Virus record (IMG/VR): IMGVR_UViG_3300042402_002055
Span: 1 to 64,000 of that record
DNA length: 64,000 nucleotides
Source of the DNA: a virus
Strand: one strand, 5' to 3'
Shown here in pieces: positions 10,201-19,670 of this stretch. A program made the position numbers and the translations under genes. The notes under the pieces were generated by a model. That model was not told the origin of the DNA. It searched no databases and was given only the letters and a program-made list of their open reading frames with translations. Every line of letters begins with the position of its first letter. Position 1 is the stretch's first letter.

Positions 10201-10615
10201 ATCTGCAAGTGTTGCAAGTGTAACCGGAGACTTTAGTTCATCAGTAGCAACTTCATTCTCTGCAAGTAACGCAAGTATCACTGCATTATCTGCAAGTGTT
10301 GCAAGTGTAACCGGAGACTTTAGTTCATCGGTAGCAACTTCATTCTCTGCAAGTGCAGCATCTCAATTATCATTGAGTTCTTCATTCGCAACTTCACAAG
10401 GAGTACAAGATGGTAGATTAGATTTATTAGAAACATCAACTGGAAGTTTAAATTTATTTACTTCTTCGATTGATACTACTATTAAAACTAAATTAGACGC
10501 TGAAACGGTTGTAAGTGGTTCATCACAAATAGACATAACTGCAACTACCGGATTTACTACATTTAGTTCATCAATTGAAACAAGAATTTCATTAATAGAC
10601 GGAGGAACGTATTAA
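7289..10615 (+). CDS. Large modular tail fibre protein with Mtd_N-like anchor
   Basis: 1108 residues. The N-terminus (IRHRRGSLEAL, then QKGELIIVSGS) resembles the RRG...GE pattern of Mtd_N-type fibre anchors. The body is hundreds of residues of Ser/Thr/Asn/Ala repeats (SNLNTFSGS, SASVASVTGDFSSS) with regular hydrophobic spacing, as in trimeric shafts. A roughly 115-residue beta module (GDNIIELNG, KDATAPNT, WDSTNDYWKAG, VSGSSQITIS) occurs twice, near residues 275-395 and 835-950. VSGSSQ occurs three times. A helical SASAAKTTNDSQDVS unit occurs about five times. Long open frames on the opposite strand here are shadows of the repeats. Likely a long tail fibre shaft subunit. Confidence 0.7.
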   Translation: MAQIIRHRRGSLEALSAATSSFQKGELIIVSGSSNITATNGSGMVFAAVESGSIQAVNRFMIGDNAPNTFASSTYNGLVKGVPYYASGSSTLYLLGSDGNDIPDLTGNISNFSASVVTSFSASNASITSLSASVASVTGDFSSSVATSFSASNASIVALSASVASVTGDFSSSVATSFSASEASLTALSASVASVTGDFSSSVAQTFTTQSQRISSLESFSGSQLTQNSDLATITGSLISSASAAKTTNDSQDVSITNLNSFSASTITSLTELNSYSSSLKQAFTASGTSVTFSGDVTIPGNFTVRGTQTIVDSTTVQLGDNIIELNGSSVANGGLYVKDATAPNTETGSIIWDSTNDYWKAGVKDSESKVLLAGGDSVVSGSSQITISNTTGFTDYSGSVSASLAEITANVGSGVGVSITNLNSFSSSTLGRLSNIESFSSSADTRFTEIGVVSGSLITSASAAKTTNDTQDGRLTNLEATSASVNTSVSNLNSTTASLNTSVSALNSSSESQQISIDALNTFSGSTLGRLTNLESTSASVNTSVSNLNTFSGSSLIRFTNLESTSASVNDSIAALNSYTSSNTSTTALNAHTASANERFTEIGVVSGSLISSASAAKITNDSQDVSISNLNTFSGSQLTQNSTLATYTGSVETRLTEIGVVSGSLISSASAAKITNDSQDVSITNINSFTQSFSQSVATDFSASDARLDVIEASLGGGGSLGSRVLALETSSANLNTFSASVLTQLTEIGVVSGSLISSASAAKTTNDSQDVSISNLNTFSGSSLTRLSNLESTSASLNTSVSNLNSTTASLNTSVSNLNSTTASLNTSVAELNSYSSSLKSAFEFTGSNVVVLGDLTVKGTTTAVESTTIQLGDNIIELNGTGVANGGLLVKDPTAPNTVSGSLLWDSTNDYWKAGALGAESKLLRQDGDSVVSGSSQITISSTTGFDTFSGSISTDFSASNASITSLSASVASVTGDFSSSVATSFSASNASITALSASVASVTGDFSSSVATSFSASAASQLSLSSSFATSQGVQDGRLDLLETSTGSLNLFTSSIDTTIKTKLDAETVVSGSSQIDITATTGFTTFSSSIETRISLIDGGTY
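8105..8470 (+). repeat. First copy of a long internal repeat (second near 9791-10140)
   Basis: The two segments encode the same beta module with the motifs GDNIIELNG and DSTNDYWKAG. They lie about 1.69 kb apart in the same gene. DNA is similar but not identical. Confidence 0.6.
9791..10140 (+). repeat. Second copy of the long internal repeat
   Basis: Partner of 8105-8470. Recombination between the two would delete or duplicate about 1.7 kb of fibre shaft in frame. Confidence 0.6.
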
Positions 10616-10644
10616 TAATAAACAGAAAGAATAAATAAAAATAT

Positions 10645-11205
10645 ATGGCAACAAATAATCCAACTTCATCAATTTTACTGAAACGTTCAGGTGTCGCAGG
10701 TTCAGTACCTACAACCACATCGTTACAGGTAGGTGAAATAGCTTTAAATACCTATGATGGTAAAGCGTTTTTACATAAGTCAGGTTCAACCGATGAGGTA
10801 GTAGAAATCGTAGTTGCCGGAGCAACGGTAACCGGTTCAATTAGTCTTACCGGAGCAGTTAGTGCATCAATAGTATCAGCATCTACTTTCATAGGTAATG
10901 GTGCTCAATTGACCGGTGTAACCGCATCAATGAGACCTGATGATTTTGATTTCAACTCTGACCCATTTGCTGGAACAATAGGATATATTCAAGGTAGTGG
11001 TTCTCTTTACAAAGTAGCAACTACTGAAAATGCAATTGACTTTAGATATAACGATGTAACAATTGCAACTATCACAACTGCACAAGGATTTAGTGGTTCT
11101 CTTTACGGAATCGGTGATGTATTGGAATTTAGTGGTTCAGTAGCAAATAGACTATTCAATTTGGAAATATCAGCATCATTTGGTCCAGATGCAGGTCAAT
11201 TTTAA
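10645..11205 (+). CDS. Short fibre protein with Mtd_N-like anchor
   Basis: 186 residues. The first 60 residues (ILLKRSGVAGSVP, then LQVGEIALNTYDGKAF, then HKSG) are a clear variant of the anchor that starts the next gene (VQLKRSALSGKVP, LNLGELAVNTYDGKIYF). The rest is beta-rich with SGS turns and ends in a short helix, FNLEISASFG. It looks like an anchor plus a minimal shaft, either a connector between fibre segments or a cut-down copy of the 11327 gene. A terminator hairpin follows at 11226. Confidence 0.6.
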   Translation: MATNNPTSSILLKRSGVAGSVPTTTSLQVGEIALNTYDGKAFLHKSGSTDEVVEIVVAGATVTGSISLTGAVSASIVSASTFIGNGAQLTGVTASMRPDDFDFNSDPFAGTIGYIQGSGSLYKVATTENAIDFRYNDVTIATITTAQGFSGSLYGIGDVLEFSGSVANRLFNLEISASFGPDAGQF

Positions 11206-11225
11206 TATTACAAAAGATTATAATA

Positions 11226-11255
11226 AAACCCTCACCTTAAAAAGTGGGGGTTTTT
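11226..11255 (+). terminator. Rho-independent terminator
   Basis: The stem AAACCCTCAC / GTGGGGGTTT contains one T-G wobble, has a loop of 8 nt and ends in a run of T. It lies 20 nt after the 10645 gene and before a late-type box. Confidence 0.8.
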
Positions 11256-11265
11256 CATTTTATAA

Positions 11266-11275
11266 TATATTTATG
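11266..11275 (+). promoter_or_regulatory. Putative late promoter box TATATTTATG
   Basis: It lies directly after the terminator and 51 nt before the ATG of the 894-residue fibre. It differs from the consensus in the last base. Confidence 0.45.
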
Positions 11276-11326
11276 TTCGTAGTATATACTACATTTGTTG
11301 TTAAATAACTTTAAAGACTTAGCCAT

Positions 11327-14011
11327 ATGGCATCAATTGTTCAACTGAAACGCTCTGCGTTATCGGGAAAGGTACCTGATACGGGTTCACTTAATTTAGG
11401 AGAATTAGCTGTAAATACTTACGATGGTAAGATTTACTTTAAAAAATCGGGTTCAATTGAATCGGTTGAAAGTGTATTAACAACAAATTCGGTAGTAACG
11501 GGTTCTATTAGATTAGAGGGAACTGCCTCTTTTGGTTCTCTACAAGTAAACGACACACTTACCGTCAATCATGGTATTAGTGTGATAAGTGGTTCATTGG
11601 GAATTACATCCGACCTAACAGTATTGGGTACGGTCAATGCAAGACAATTTAATATTGCAATAATTTCTTCATCTGTCCTTTTTGAAAGTGGTTCATCCAA
11701 TTTTGGTAATAGTTTAGATGACACTCATACGTTCACAGGTTCGGTAAATATTACCGGTTCATTTTTATTAAACGGACAAGAAGTAGGTGGTGGTACAACT
11801 ACCGGTTCATTTACTGGTTCATTTACCGGTGATGGTAGTGGATTAAGAGGAGTAGTAAGTGATGATATACCGAGAGATGGTTGGGATTACAATGCAAATA
11901 GTTCGGCATCTATAAGTGATTTTAATAGTGTATCGGATAAATATTATATAGATTTTGAACAATCACAATCAACTGCAGTAGGAACACCGGTTGGTTTTAA
12001 AGGATTTATGACAAATGTATCGGGTAGTACACAAATATTACCTACATTGAATAGTATTGATTTTGTAGTTGGAAATAATGTTGTTGCATCAATTGGAATA
12101 AATGGTATAGAATCCGTACCACCTGCAGGAACTGTAAGTGGTTCATCACAATTGACATCTTCATACGATACAAGATATGTTTTAAGTGGAAGTATTACTC
12201 AAACAACTTGGGATAACATTGCAAGTAAACCTTCTGGAATAGTAAGTAGTTCTTCACAATTAACATCATCAGTATTAGCCACAACGGGTTCTAATCTATT
12301 TGTAGGAACTCAAACTTATAGTGGTTCAATTATACCTGCAACGGATAATACATACGATTTAGGGTCTCCTACATACCAATGGAGAGATATATATGTTTCA
12401 TCTGGTTCACTTTATATAGATGGAACAAAAGTTTTAAGTTCTACAAATCAAGAATTACAAATCACAACCGATGAAGGTCAATCTATTAAGATTTTAGAAG
12501 CAGGAAGTGATAGTATTATTTTACAATCTGCAGACGGAGATATTCAATTAAAAACATCGGGAGGTGGTAATTTATTATTCGACCCAACAACTGGATTAAT
12601 TGATGTTAGAGGAACATTACAAATACAAGATGGAAATAAAGTAACATCTTCAGGAGGAAATGGTGTTGTTTTTGGAAATAATATAGTAGTGAGTGGTTCA
12701 TTGGAAAGTACAGGAAATGTGAATGGTATAAATTTGACTACATTTAGTTCATCAATTGCAACACAAATATCAACAATTCAAACTAATACAGGTTCATCAA
12801 ATGAAAGGTTAACAAACATAGAAAATAAAACAGGTAGTTTTGCAACAACAGGTTCTAATACATTCTTTGGAACTCAAACATATAGTGGTTCGGTTTATAT
12901 TGCAAATGATTTAATTGTACAAGGTTCTTCGTCAGTTCAATATATCTCTGCATCATCGGTATCAATTGGAACAAACATAGTACAACTTAATACGGCAAAT
13001 CCATCAGTTAGATTTGCAGGTTTAACTATAATAGATAGTGGTTCAGTAGGTGGTTCTGGGTCATTCTTATATGATTCGGTACAAGATGAGTTCATATTTG
13101 TTCATAGAGGAAACGGAACGAATGTAACATCATCACATTTTGTTTTAGGACCTGAGACATATGATAGTTTAGGAAATGAAACATATCTTACAAACAATAG
13201 ATTACCAAAAGGAACAGGTAAAGAACATCTTAACGATTCAAATATTACCGATACAGGCACATTAATTACTTTGGGTTCAAATACAACAATAACCGGTACA
13301 TTATCTGCAACTGGAACAACATTAGTAAGTGGTTCATCTCAAATAACTTTTAGTGGAATAAGTTCCCTTCCTACTTTAGTAAGTGGTTCTTCACAAATAG
13401 ATGTGATGTCTACAACAAACATTACAAGATTAGCAACTACGGGTTCAAATACATTTATAGGAAACCAAACAATAACTGGTAACATATCATTAGGAGCAAC
13501 AAATACTTCGTATGTAGGCCCATCTCAATATGGTGGGGTCATGTTTCCAAGAGGTGGTATATTATTCTCAAATACCAATAGCCAAAACCAAATGTATATG
13601 GCATCAAATGCATATTTGAATGCAAGTGGTGTATGGTCGTATAGAAATTCAGCACAATCAGCAGGATGGATGGCCATCGATGGTGGTGCATTTAGTGTTG
13701 CATTGGCCGGTAATGGTACTGCAGATGGTGCAATAACATTTACTACACCACTTGCAATATCAAATGCAGGAGTTTCAACATTTGGTGGTAATGTAATACC
13801 TGATGGAAATGGAACAAGAGATTTGGGTTCATCATCTGCAAGGTGGTCAACTGTTTATACATCGGATTTATCTTTAAATAATGGAATAGGTGATTGGACA
13901 ATAGTGGAAGGTGAAGATGATTTATTCTTATATAATAACAAAAAAGGTAAAGTATATAAATTCGCATTAACCGAAGTTGACCCGAATGTGGCAACTCCTA
14001 AAAAATCATAA
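11327..14011 (+). CDS. Large tail fibre protein
   Basis: 894 residues. The N-terminal Mtd_N-like anchor (residues 1-50) is shared with the gene before it. There follow beta-repeats with four VSGSSQ/VSSSSQ motifs and three ATTGSN-x-F-x-GTQ/NQ motifs. A repeated PATDNTYDLGSPTYQWRDIY-type strand pair recurs as NGTRDLGSSSARWSTVY near the end. The same 'DLGS-x-x-x-W-x-x-(I/V)Y' unit is in the genes at 15558, 22409 and 24169. The C-terminus ends in a charged strand (LFLYNNKKGKVYKFAL) and lacks an S74 chaperone. Likely a fibre subunit that pairs with the short genes following at 3-nt spacing. Confidence 0.68.
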   Translation: MASIVQLKRSALSGKVPDTGSLNLGELAVNTYDGKIYFKKSGSIESVESVLTTNSVVTGSIRLEGTASFGSLQVNDTLTVNHGISVISGSLGITSDLTVLGTVNARQFNIAIISSSVLFESGSSNFGNSLDDTHTFTGSVNITGSFLLNGQEVGGGTTTGSFTGSFTGDGSGLRGVVSDDIPRDGWDYNANSSASISDFNSVSDKYYIDFEQSQSTAVGTPVGFKGFMTNVSGSTQILPTLNSIDFVVGNNVVASIGINGIESVPPAGTVSGSSQLTSSYDTRYVLSGSITQTTWDNIASKPSGIVSSSSQLTSSVLATTGSNLFVGTQTYSGSIIPATDNTYDLGSPTYQWRDIYVSSGSLYIDGTKVLSSTNQELQITTDEGQSIKILEAGSDSIILQSADGDIQLKTSGGGNLLFDPTTGLIDVRGTLQIQDGNKVTSSGGNGVVFGNNIVVSGSLESTGNVNGINLTTFSSSIATQISTIQTNTGSSNERLTNIENKTGSFATTGSNTFFGTQTYSGSVYIANDLIVQGSSSVQYISASSVSIGTNIVQLNTANPSVRFAGLTIIDSGSVGGSGSFLYDSVQDEFIFVHRGNGTNVTSSHFVLGPETYDSLGNETYLTNNRLPKGTGKEHLNDSNITDTGTLITLGSNTTITGTLSATGTTLVSGSSQITFSGISSLPTLVSGSSQIDVMSTTNITRLATTGSNTFIGNQTITGNISLGATNTSYVGPSQYGGVMFPRGGILFSNTNSQNQMYMASNAYLNASGVWSYRNSAQSAGWMAIDGGAFSVALAGNGTADGAITFTTPLAISNAGVSTFGGNVIPDGNGTRDLGSSSARWSTVYTSDLSLNNGIGDWTIVEGEDDLFLYNNKKGKVYKFALTEVDPNVATPKKS

Positions 14012-14014
14012 AAT

Positions 14015-14773
14015 ATGCCGTTAAATATAAGTGGAAATGTTGTCAATAGTGATATAGTAAAAACTTTTTCATATAAAAATATAATAATAAGAGGATTATA
14101 TTTACATTTGGATGCAGGAGCTCCCGAATCTTATCCAGGTTCTGGTACAGTTTGGTATGATATGAGTGGTAATGCTAGAAACTTTAATATAATAGCAGGT
14201 GCATATAACTCATCCGGCCCACAATATATGGATTTTAATGGTTCATATGGCATGGCAAAAAATGCAGCTGATTTTTCTTTAGATGATACAAATGGTCTAA
14301 CATATGTATTATGGACTAGAGTAAAAAATGCAAATGCCGATTGGAGAACTTTAACTCGTTCTTATACAAATAATCACCATGTTATTATTGAAAACGGTGG
14401 ATGGGGGATTGGAATGTATGATAACGCCAATGCTACGGGATTTAATAACACCGGTTACTCTCAACAAAGTTTGCCAAACTATGGAACAACGAATTGGATT
14501 TGTATGTATTTTAGATGGAAATCAACTAGTCCTTATTATGAATTTTCATACAACGATACACCAGGAACAATACGTGGTTCTTTGACAAGTACAAATGCAA
14601 GACATATTAATGGATTCGGTGCAATTGGTGGGTATCATTCACAAAGTACAGACCCAAGTGTAGGAAGTCAATTTTGGGGAGATATTTCATCATTTATGGT
14701 ATATAATAGAAGATTGACGGATTCCGAATTATTACAAGTATATAATGTTCAAAAAGCAAGATACGGTCTATAA
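14015..14773 (+). CDS. LamG/concanavalin-like adhesin, paralogue 1
   Basis: 252 residues. After a roughly 25-residue N-terminal strand (LNISGNVVNSD) comes GLYLHLDAGAPESYPGSGT-x-WYDMSGN, the usual opening of LamG_3-type jelly-roll lectin domains. It closes with a WGDISSFMVYNRRLTDSEL strand and VYNVQKARYGL. The same plan is in the next gene (about 40 percent similar by eye), so the pair arose by duplication. Such domains bind glycans, so a host-receptor or decoration role is likely. It starts 3 bases after the 11327 gene, so the two are co-translated. Confidence 0.68.
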   Translation: MPLNISGNVVNSDIVKTFSYKNIIIRGLYLHLDAGAPESYPGSGTVWYDMSGNARNFNIIAGAYNSSGPQYMDFNGSYGMAKNAADFSLDDTNGLTYVLWTRVKNANADWRTLTRSYTNNHHVIIENGGWGIGMYDNANATGFNNTGYSQQSLPNYGTTNWICMYFRWKSTSPYYEFSYNDTPGTIRGSLTSTNARHINGFGAIGGYHSQSTDPSVGSQFWGDISSFMVYNRRLTDSELLQVYNVQKARYGL

Positions 14774-14785
14774 AAATAATAAACT

Positions 14786-15508
14786 ATGCCATTCGATATT
14801 GGAGGACAAATATACAACACAACTCACGCTGACTTACAAGATTATAAAAATATAATTACAAGGGGGCTGGTTTTACATTTGGATGCATCCGCATTAGAAT
14901 CGTATCCAGGTTCCGGTACAAGTTGGTTTGATATATCAGGAAATAACAATCATAGTACATTAGTAAATGGTACAACCTATAATAGTTCAAATCAAGGAAA
15001 CATTGTTTTGGATGGTGCAGATGATTACGTTGCAGTTGGTTCTTTTATGAATTATAATACATTTTCTATTTTATTATGGGTAAACCCTGGTTCAACTCAA
15101 AATATATACGCTGATATTTTTGATAATAATCATACAGGTACACAAAATTTTGTTTGCCAACAAAATGTAAATAATTTAAATCAATATGAATTTGCAATGT
15201 TAGGAACATCTACATCAAGTGGAACCGGGTTATTTACATTAACAGCAAATACTTGGACATTTTTATCATTCACATTTGATGGTAGCGTTGCTAGGGCGTA
15301 TATAAATGGTTCATTAAGTGGTACAGGTGGTTCTATGACTCCAAATTATGTTTCACCATATTTTAGACTTGGAGCTTGGGCAGGAGTTGGTAATATACAA
15401 AGATATTGGAATGGTAGGTATGGAAATTGTTTACTTTATAGTAGACAACTATCAGTTAGTGAAATTAGTCAAACCTATAACGTACAAAGAAGTAGATTCG
15501 GACTATAA
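14786..15508 (+). CDS. LamG/concanavalin-like adhesin, paralogue 2
   Basis: 240 residues and a clear paralogue of the previous gene, sharing LHLDASALESYPGSGTSWFD, the FSILLWVNPG strand, a FTFDGSVARAYINGS hairpin and the ending YNVQRSRFGL. It has the full LamG-like sandwich. The two differ most in the loops, as expected if the loops touch varying host glycans. No signal peptide is present. It is the last gene before a fresh late-type promoter box. Confidence 0.68.
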   Translation: MPFDIGGQIYNTTHADLQDYKNIITRGLVLHLDASALESYPGSGTSWFDISGNNNHSTLVNGTTYNSSNQGNIVLDGADDYVAVGSFMNYNTFSILLWVNPGSTQNIYADIFDNNHTGTQNFVCQQNVNNLNQYEFAMLGTSTSSGTGLFTLTANTWTFLSFTFDGSVARAYINGSLSGTGGSMTPNYVSPYFRLGAWAGVGNIQRYWNGRYGNCLLYSRQLSVSEISQTYNVQRSRFGL

Positions 15509-15528
15509 TAAAAGAAAAAAGATATTAT

Positions 15529-15540
15529 TATATTTATAAG
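15529..15540 (+). promoter_or_regulatory. Putative late promoter box TATATTTATAAG
   Basis: One of the closest matches to the window consensus, 17 nt before the ATG of the largest fibre gene, with no -33 TTTG element. Confidence 0.55.
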
Positions 15541-15557
15541 AAACATAAAAGAATTAA

Positions 15558-18500
15558 ATGGCAGCTATATTTCAATTAAGAAGAGGTTCAGGTTCAGTAT
15601 CTTTAGTAGATGGTGAATTATATATAAACAAAGGTCCGAATTCGTTACAATACGCAGTAGGTGATGGAACCGAAATAACTTTAGCAAAATTAGATGAACT
15701 AAATACTGGTTCTTTATATTTAAAAGGTGGAATTTCTGCATCTGGAGATATTACTGCATCTAATTTATTTGTGAGTGGTAATGTTGTATTGGGTGGAACA
15801 ATTACAATTGGTGATAATGATTCGGATAGTGTTATTTTTAATGCAGATTTAAGTTCTTCAATTATACCTGAGACAACTAACACTTTTGATTTAGGTTCTA
15901 CATCTAAAGTTTATAGAAATATATACGCAAGTAATATATCAGCATCGGCATTTACTGGTTCTCTTTTTGGTATGGGTGACCCTTTATCTTTTAGTACATC
16001 GGTAGATAGTAGATTGGATTATTTAGAAGTCCCGTTTAGTACATCGGTTGATAGTAGAGTAGATTTATTAGAAAACGCAATGTCTGGTTCTAAAAGATTA
16101 TATGTTTCTCCTGAAGGAAGTGACACTAATAATGGTAGTCAACAAAGTCCATTTAAAACGATTAAAGCAGCAGTTGAATCATTAGGTTCAGCAATTGCAT
16201 CAAATATACAAAGAACTACGATTTTTGTAGGTAGTGGTAATTATACCGAAAACAATCCAATAGCAGTTCCACCCGGAGTTGCAATTGTTGGTGATACATT
16301 AAGAACGGTAAGATTAACTCCATCAAATCCAACAAAAGATTTCTTTCATGTACACGATTCAAACTATTTTTATGGTTTGAGATTTTTAGATTTAAAAAAT
16401 CCTGCATTCTGTTTTTCATTCCCATGTTCTACTGCAACTGGTACAATAAGTGGTGGTGGTGTAAGTGGATTGACAATGATACATACCGAAAGTGGATATG
16501 TTGATGGTGAAAGTGTTAATGTAATTATAGAAGGACCTGATGCAAGCGGAAGTGTTGCAACTGCAACGGCAACTGTAAGTGGAGGTACTCTTTCAATTAA
16601 TATGGTAAGTAATGGTAGTGGATATGTTGCAGGTGAAAAACCACATATATCAATCCAAGCACCAACATCAAAAAGACCACTCATTGGAACATCACCATAT
16701 ATTCAGAATTGTTCGTCAATCACAGGTCCTATAACAACAGATGGTACTGCTTTGTCTTTAAATCCAAATAGTCCAAATTATGCACCACTTCCATATAACA
16801 TAAATGATGTAAGAAATACATCCAATGCCGTAATTGGTTCAGGTATAATAGATGAACAAGGAGCGGGTGGCGGTATTAGAATCGATGGTAACTTAGTAAG
16901 TGGTTCATCACCATTGGAATCATTTGTAGCAGATGCATTTACACAAGTTAATCAGGGTGGACCTGGTCACTTAGTAATTAACAAAGGATATGCACAATTC
17001 GTATCTTGTTTTACTACATTTTGTACCTATGGTTTCAAAGTAGCAAATGGTGGTTTTGCAAATATTTCAAACTCAGTAATTGACTTTGGTGCAAAAGGTT
17101 TAGTATCTAAAACATATTTCCCTCAAACATATAATACCGGTTCATCTTTACAAACATTGACATCAACAGTAGTTGGTGCAGTTATTTTAGAAAATGGAGC
17201 AGGTTATACGGGTTCAATTGCAAGTGTGACTATTAGTGGTGGTACAACGGGTACTCCAGCAACAGCGGAAGCAACTGTTAATGCAAATGGTTCAATTGAT
17301 GAAATTGTAATTTTAACTACTGGTAGTTTATATACATCACAACCAAATCTTACAATTGCAGCACCAACTGGTCCAGGTGCAATCCAAGCAACAACAGTTG
17401 CCGGTAAAGCAAATATTAGTGGTATTGCTGCAATATTATTTCAATTAGAAAGTGGAAGTAGAGGTGTTGATGTTTCTTCGAATATGATTTTAAGTGGAAC
17501 TGACTATTTAGTAACGAATGTTGCAACAGGTAGTAATTCAACTGAAAGATATGTAACAGTTTATCCTGCACCACCTTCAATTACAACCGGAGATAATGTT
17601 TATTTCCATCAATTATCAAATATCTCAACTGGTGGATTGGTAATGGAATATGTGGGTAGTGGTGTAACATACAACGCACTTCCAAAATTTGGTGGTGTTC
17701 CAAATAGAAATAGAGAAATTATTGAATATGCTCCAGGTAGAGTATTTTATTCAACGGTTGATAATATAGGTAATTTAAAAATTGGTGATTTCTTTGCAGT
17801 AAATCAATTAACTGGAGAAGTTACAATCGATGCAAACCAATTTAATTTATCAGGTTTAAGTGCAATCGGCCCATTCAAACGAAATGGTGTAGGTGTAGGT
17901 GTTGTATTAAATGAAGTTAGTAATAATACAACTTTATTAAATGCACAGGGAATTAATGGTGAAGATACCGTTCCAACACAATTTGCAGTAAAAGGATATA
18001 TTGACATTAGAGATGGTAGAATAAATAATTTAGAAATATCATCGGCATCTTTAAACACATTTAGTAGTAGTGCATTAGATAGACTAACTAATTTAGAAAC
18101 AACAACCGGTTCACATAATGGTAGATTAAATAATTTAGAAAGCAAATCTGCAAGTGTAGATATTTCAATTTCTAATTTAGATTCTTATACATCATCATTA
18201 AATAATGCAATTCAACTAACAGGTTCAACTGTTTCATTCTTAGGTAATATCGTTGTTTATGGAACACAATCCATAATCAACTCAGAAAACTTAGCAGTTG
18301 CCGATAACTTAATTTATCTTAACAATGATTCTTATGTAACAAACCCTGATTTGGGTATTGTTGGTAATTATAATGATGGGACATATGCACATACTGGTAT
18401 TTATAGAGATGCATCCGATGGTGTTTGGAGAGTATTTAAAGGATATGTTCCTGAACCAAGTGGAAATATAGATTTATCAGACCCATCATATAGATATGCT

Positions 18501-19664
18501 GACTTTTATGCAAATGCATTAAGTGCATCAACATTAAGTGGTATTGGAAATATAACATTGTATTCTACATCCGTTAATAGTAGATTGGTTGAATTGGAAA
18601 CAAAATCGGGAAGTATAGATAATTCGATTTCAATCTTAAATCAATTTACTGCAAGTGTAACGGCTTCATTGGAAAAAATATATCAAACAACATCTTCATT
18701 AAATACTGCAACTGCAAGTTTATATACTTCTGCATCTTTAATGACGGCATCGATTGTTTCATTATCATCATCAGTTGTTGCATTACAAGATTTTAGTGGA
18801 AATGTTAATAGTAGATTTACAACATTGGGAACATATACAGGTTCGGTTGATAGTAGATTTACAACATTGGGAACATATACAGGTTCCATTGAAACAAGAT
18901 TGACTCAAATAGGAGTAGTAAGTGCTTCTTTAATAACAACTGCATCTAACCATGAACAAAGATTAGGACAATTAGAAAATAAATCTGCAAGTGTAGATAC
19001 ATCTATAACAAATATAAACACATTTACTCAATCGGTTAATGATAGATTTACAACTTTAGGAATTTATACCGGTTCGGTGAATAGTGATTTAACATCGATA
19101 CATCAAACTACTGCAAGTTTAAATTTATTTACTGCAAGTGCATATGTATCGTTCTCTTTAATGACCGCTTCAATTGATGACCATGAAGATAGAATTACAT
19201 ATGTTGAAGGGACTCTTGGAATAACAGGTGGAAACCCATTAGTACCATTGAATGCATTCTCTGCATCTGCAAAAATTTCAATTGCAAATTTAGAAGCAGC
19301 AACAGGAAGTTATGAAACAATGGGTAGAGGAATTATTAGTGGCAGTTCTCAATTAAGTGGAACTACTATTACAGATTTAACTATTCTTAATTTAACAACA
19401 ATTAGTCAAACTGCTTCTGTTATATTTAGTAGTGGTTCTAATAAGTTTGGTGATTTTAGTAATGACATACATTCATTCACAGGTTCAGTTGAAATAAGTG
19501 GTTCACTTACAACAATAGGAACACAAACATTAAATTCATTTACAGTATTAAGTAATGTAGGACAAAACTTAAACTTTGCAAATGACGATGCAGCAGCAAT
19601 AGGTGGGGTTCCTTTGTACGGACTTTATAGAAACGGAAACTTTATAGTAATAAGATTAACTTAA
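15558..19664 (+). CDS. Giant tail fibre / tailspike-like protein with beta-helix region
   Basis: 1368 residues, the largest protein here. The Mtd_N-like start is FQLRRGSGSVSLVDGELYIN, followed by a DLGS-x-x-x-x-Y-R-N-I-Y unit. From about residue 180 a right-handed beta-helix (pectin-lyase/DUF1565 style) opens with LYVSPEGSDTNNGSQQSPF and KTIKAAV. Inside it are three GSGY/GAGY hairpins (SGYVDGE, GSGYVAGE, GAGYTGS). After about residue 800 it returns to coiled SNLESKSAS-type repeats with the GSQLSG variant of VSGSSQ. Beta-helices in phage fibres bind or cleave surface glycans; no catalytic residues could be assigned. No S74 domain is present. Confidence 0.68.
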   Translation: MAAIFQLRRGSGSVSLVDGELYINKGPNSLQYAVGDGTEITLAKLDELNTGSLYLKGGISASGDITASNLFVSGNVVLGGTITIGDNDSDSVIFNADLSSSIIPETTNTFDLGSTSKVYRNIYASNISASAFTGSLFGMGDPLSFSTSVDSRLDYLEVPFSTSVDSRVDLLENAMSGSKRLYVSPEGSDTNNGSQQSPFKTIKAAVESLGSAIASNIQRTTIFVGSGNYTENNPIAVPPGVAIVGDTLRTVRLTPSNPTKDFFHVHDSNYFYGLRFLDLKNPAFCFSFPCSTATGTISGGGVSGLTMIHTESGYVDGESVNVIIEGPDASGSVATATATVSGGTLSINMVSNGSGYVAGEKPHISIQAPTSKRPLIGTSPYIQNCSSITGPITTDGTALSLNPNSPNYAPLPYNINDVRNTSNAVIGSGIIDEQGAGGGIRIDGNLVSGSSPLESFVADAFTQVNQGGPGHLVINKGYAQFVSCFTTFCTYGFKVANGGFANISNSVIDFGAKGLVSKTYFPQTYNTGSSLQTLTSTVVGAVILENGAGYTGSIASVTISGGTTGTPATAEATVNANGSIDEIVILTTGSLYTSQPNLTIAAPTGPGAIQATTVAGKANISGIAAILFQLESGSRGVDVSSNMILSGTDYLVTNVATGSNSTERYVTVYPAPPSITTGDNVYFHQLSNISTGGLVMEYVGSGVTYNALPKFGGVPNRNREIIEYAPGRVFYSTVDNIGNLKIGDFFAVNQLTGEVTIDANQFNLSGLSAIGPFKRNGVGVGVVLNEVSNNTTLLNAQGINGEDTVPTQFAVKGYIDIRDGRINNLEISSASLNTFSSSALDRLTNLETTTGSHNGRLNNLESKSASVDISISNLDSYTSSLNNAIQLTGSTVSFLGNIVVYGTQSIINSENLAVADNLIYLNNDSYVTNPDLGIVGNYNDGTYAHTGIYRDASDGVWRVFKGYVPEPSGNIDLSDPSYRYADFYANALSASTLSGIGNITLYSTSVNSRLVELETKSGSIDNSISILNQFTASVTASLEKIYQTTSSLNTATASLYTSASLMTASIVSLSSSVVALQDFSGNVNSRFTTLGTYTGSVDSRFTTLGTYTGSIETRLTQIGVVSASLITTASNHEQRLGQLENKSASVDTSITNINTFTQSVNDRFTTLGIYTGSVNSDLTSIHQTTASLNLFTASAYVSFSLMTASIDDHEDRITYVEGTLGITGGNPLVPLNAFSASAKISIANLEAATGSYETMGRGIISGSSQLSGTTITDLTILNLTTISQTASVIFSSGSNKFGDFSNDIHSFTGSVEISGSLTTIGTQTLNSFTVLSNVGQNLNFANDDAAAIGGVPLYGLYRNGNFIVIRLT

Positions 19665-19670
19665 TAAAAT

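Noticed and set aside
7600-10600. CRISPR-like array of short direct repeats
   Set aside because: The repeats are codon-level copies of protein motifs, in frame, of unequal spacing and diverged. No spacers and no cas genes are present.
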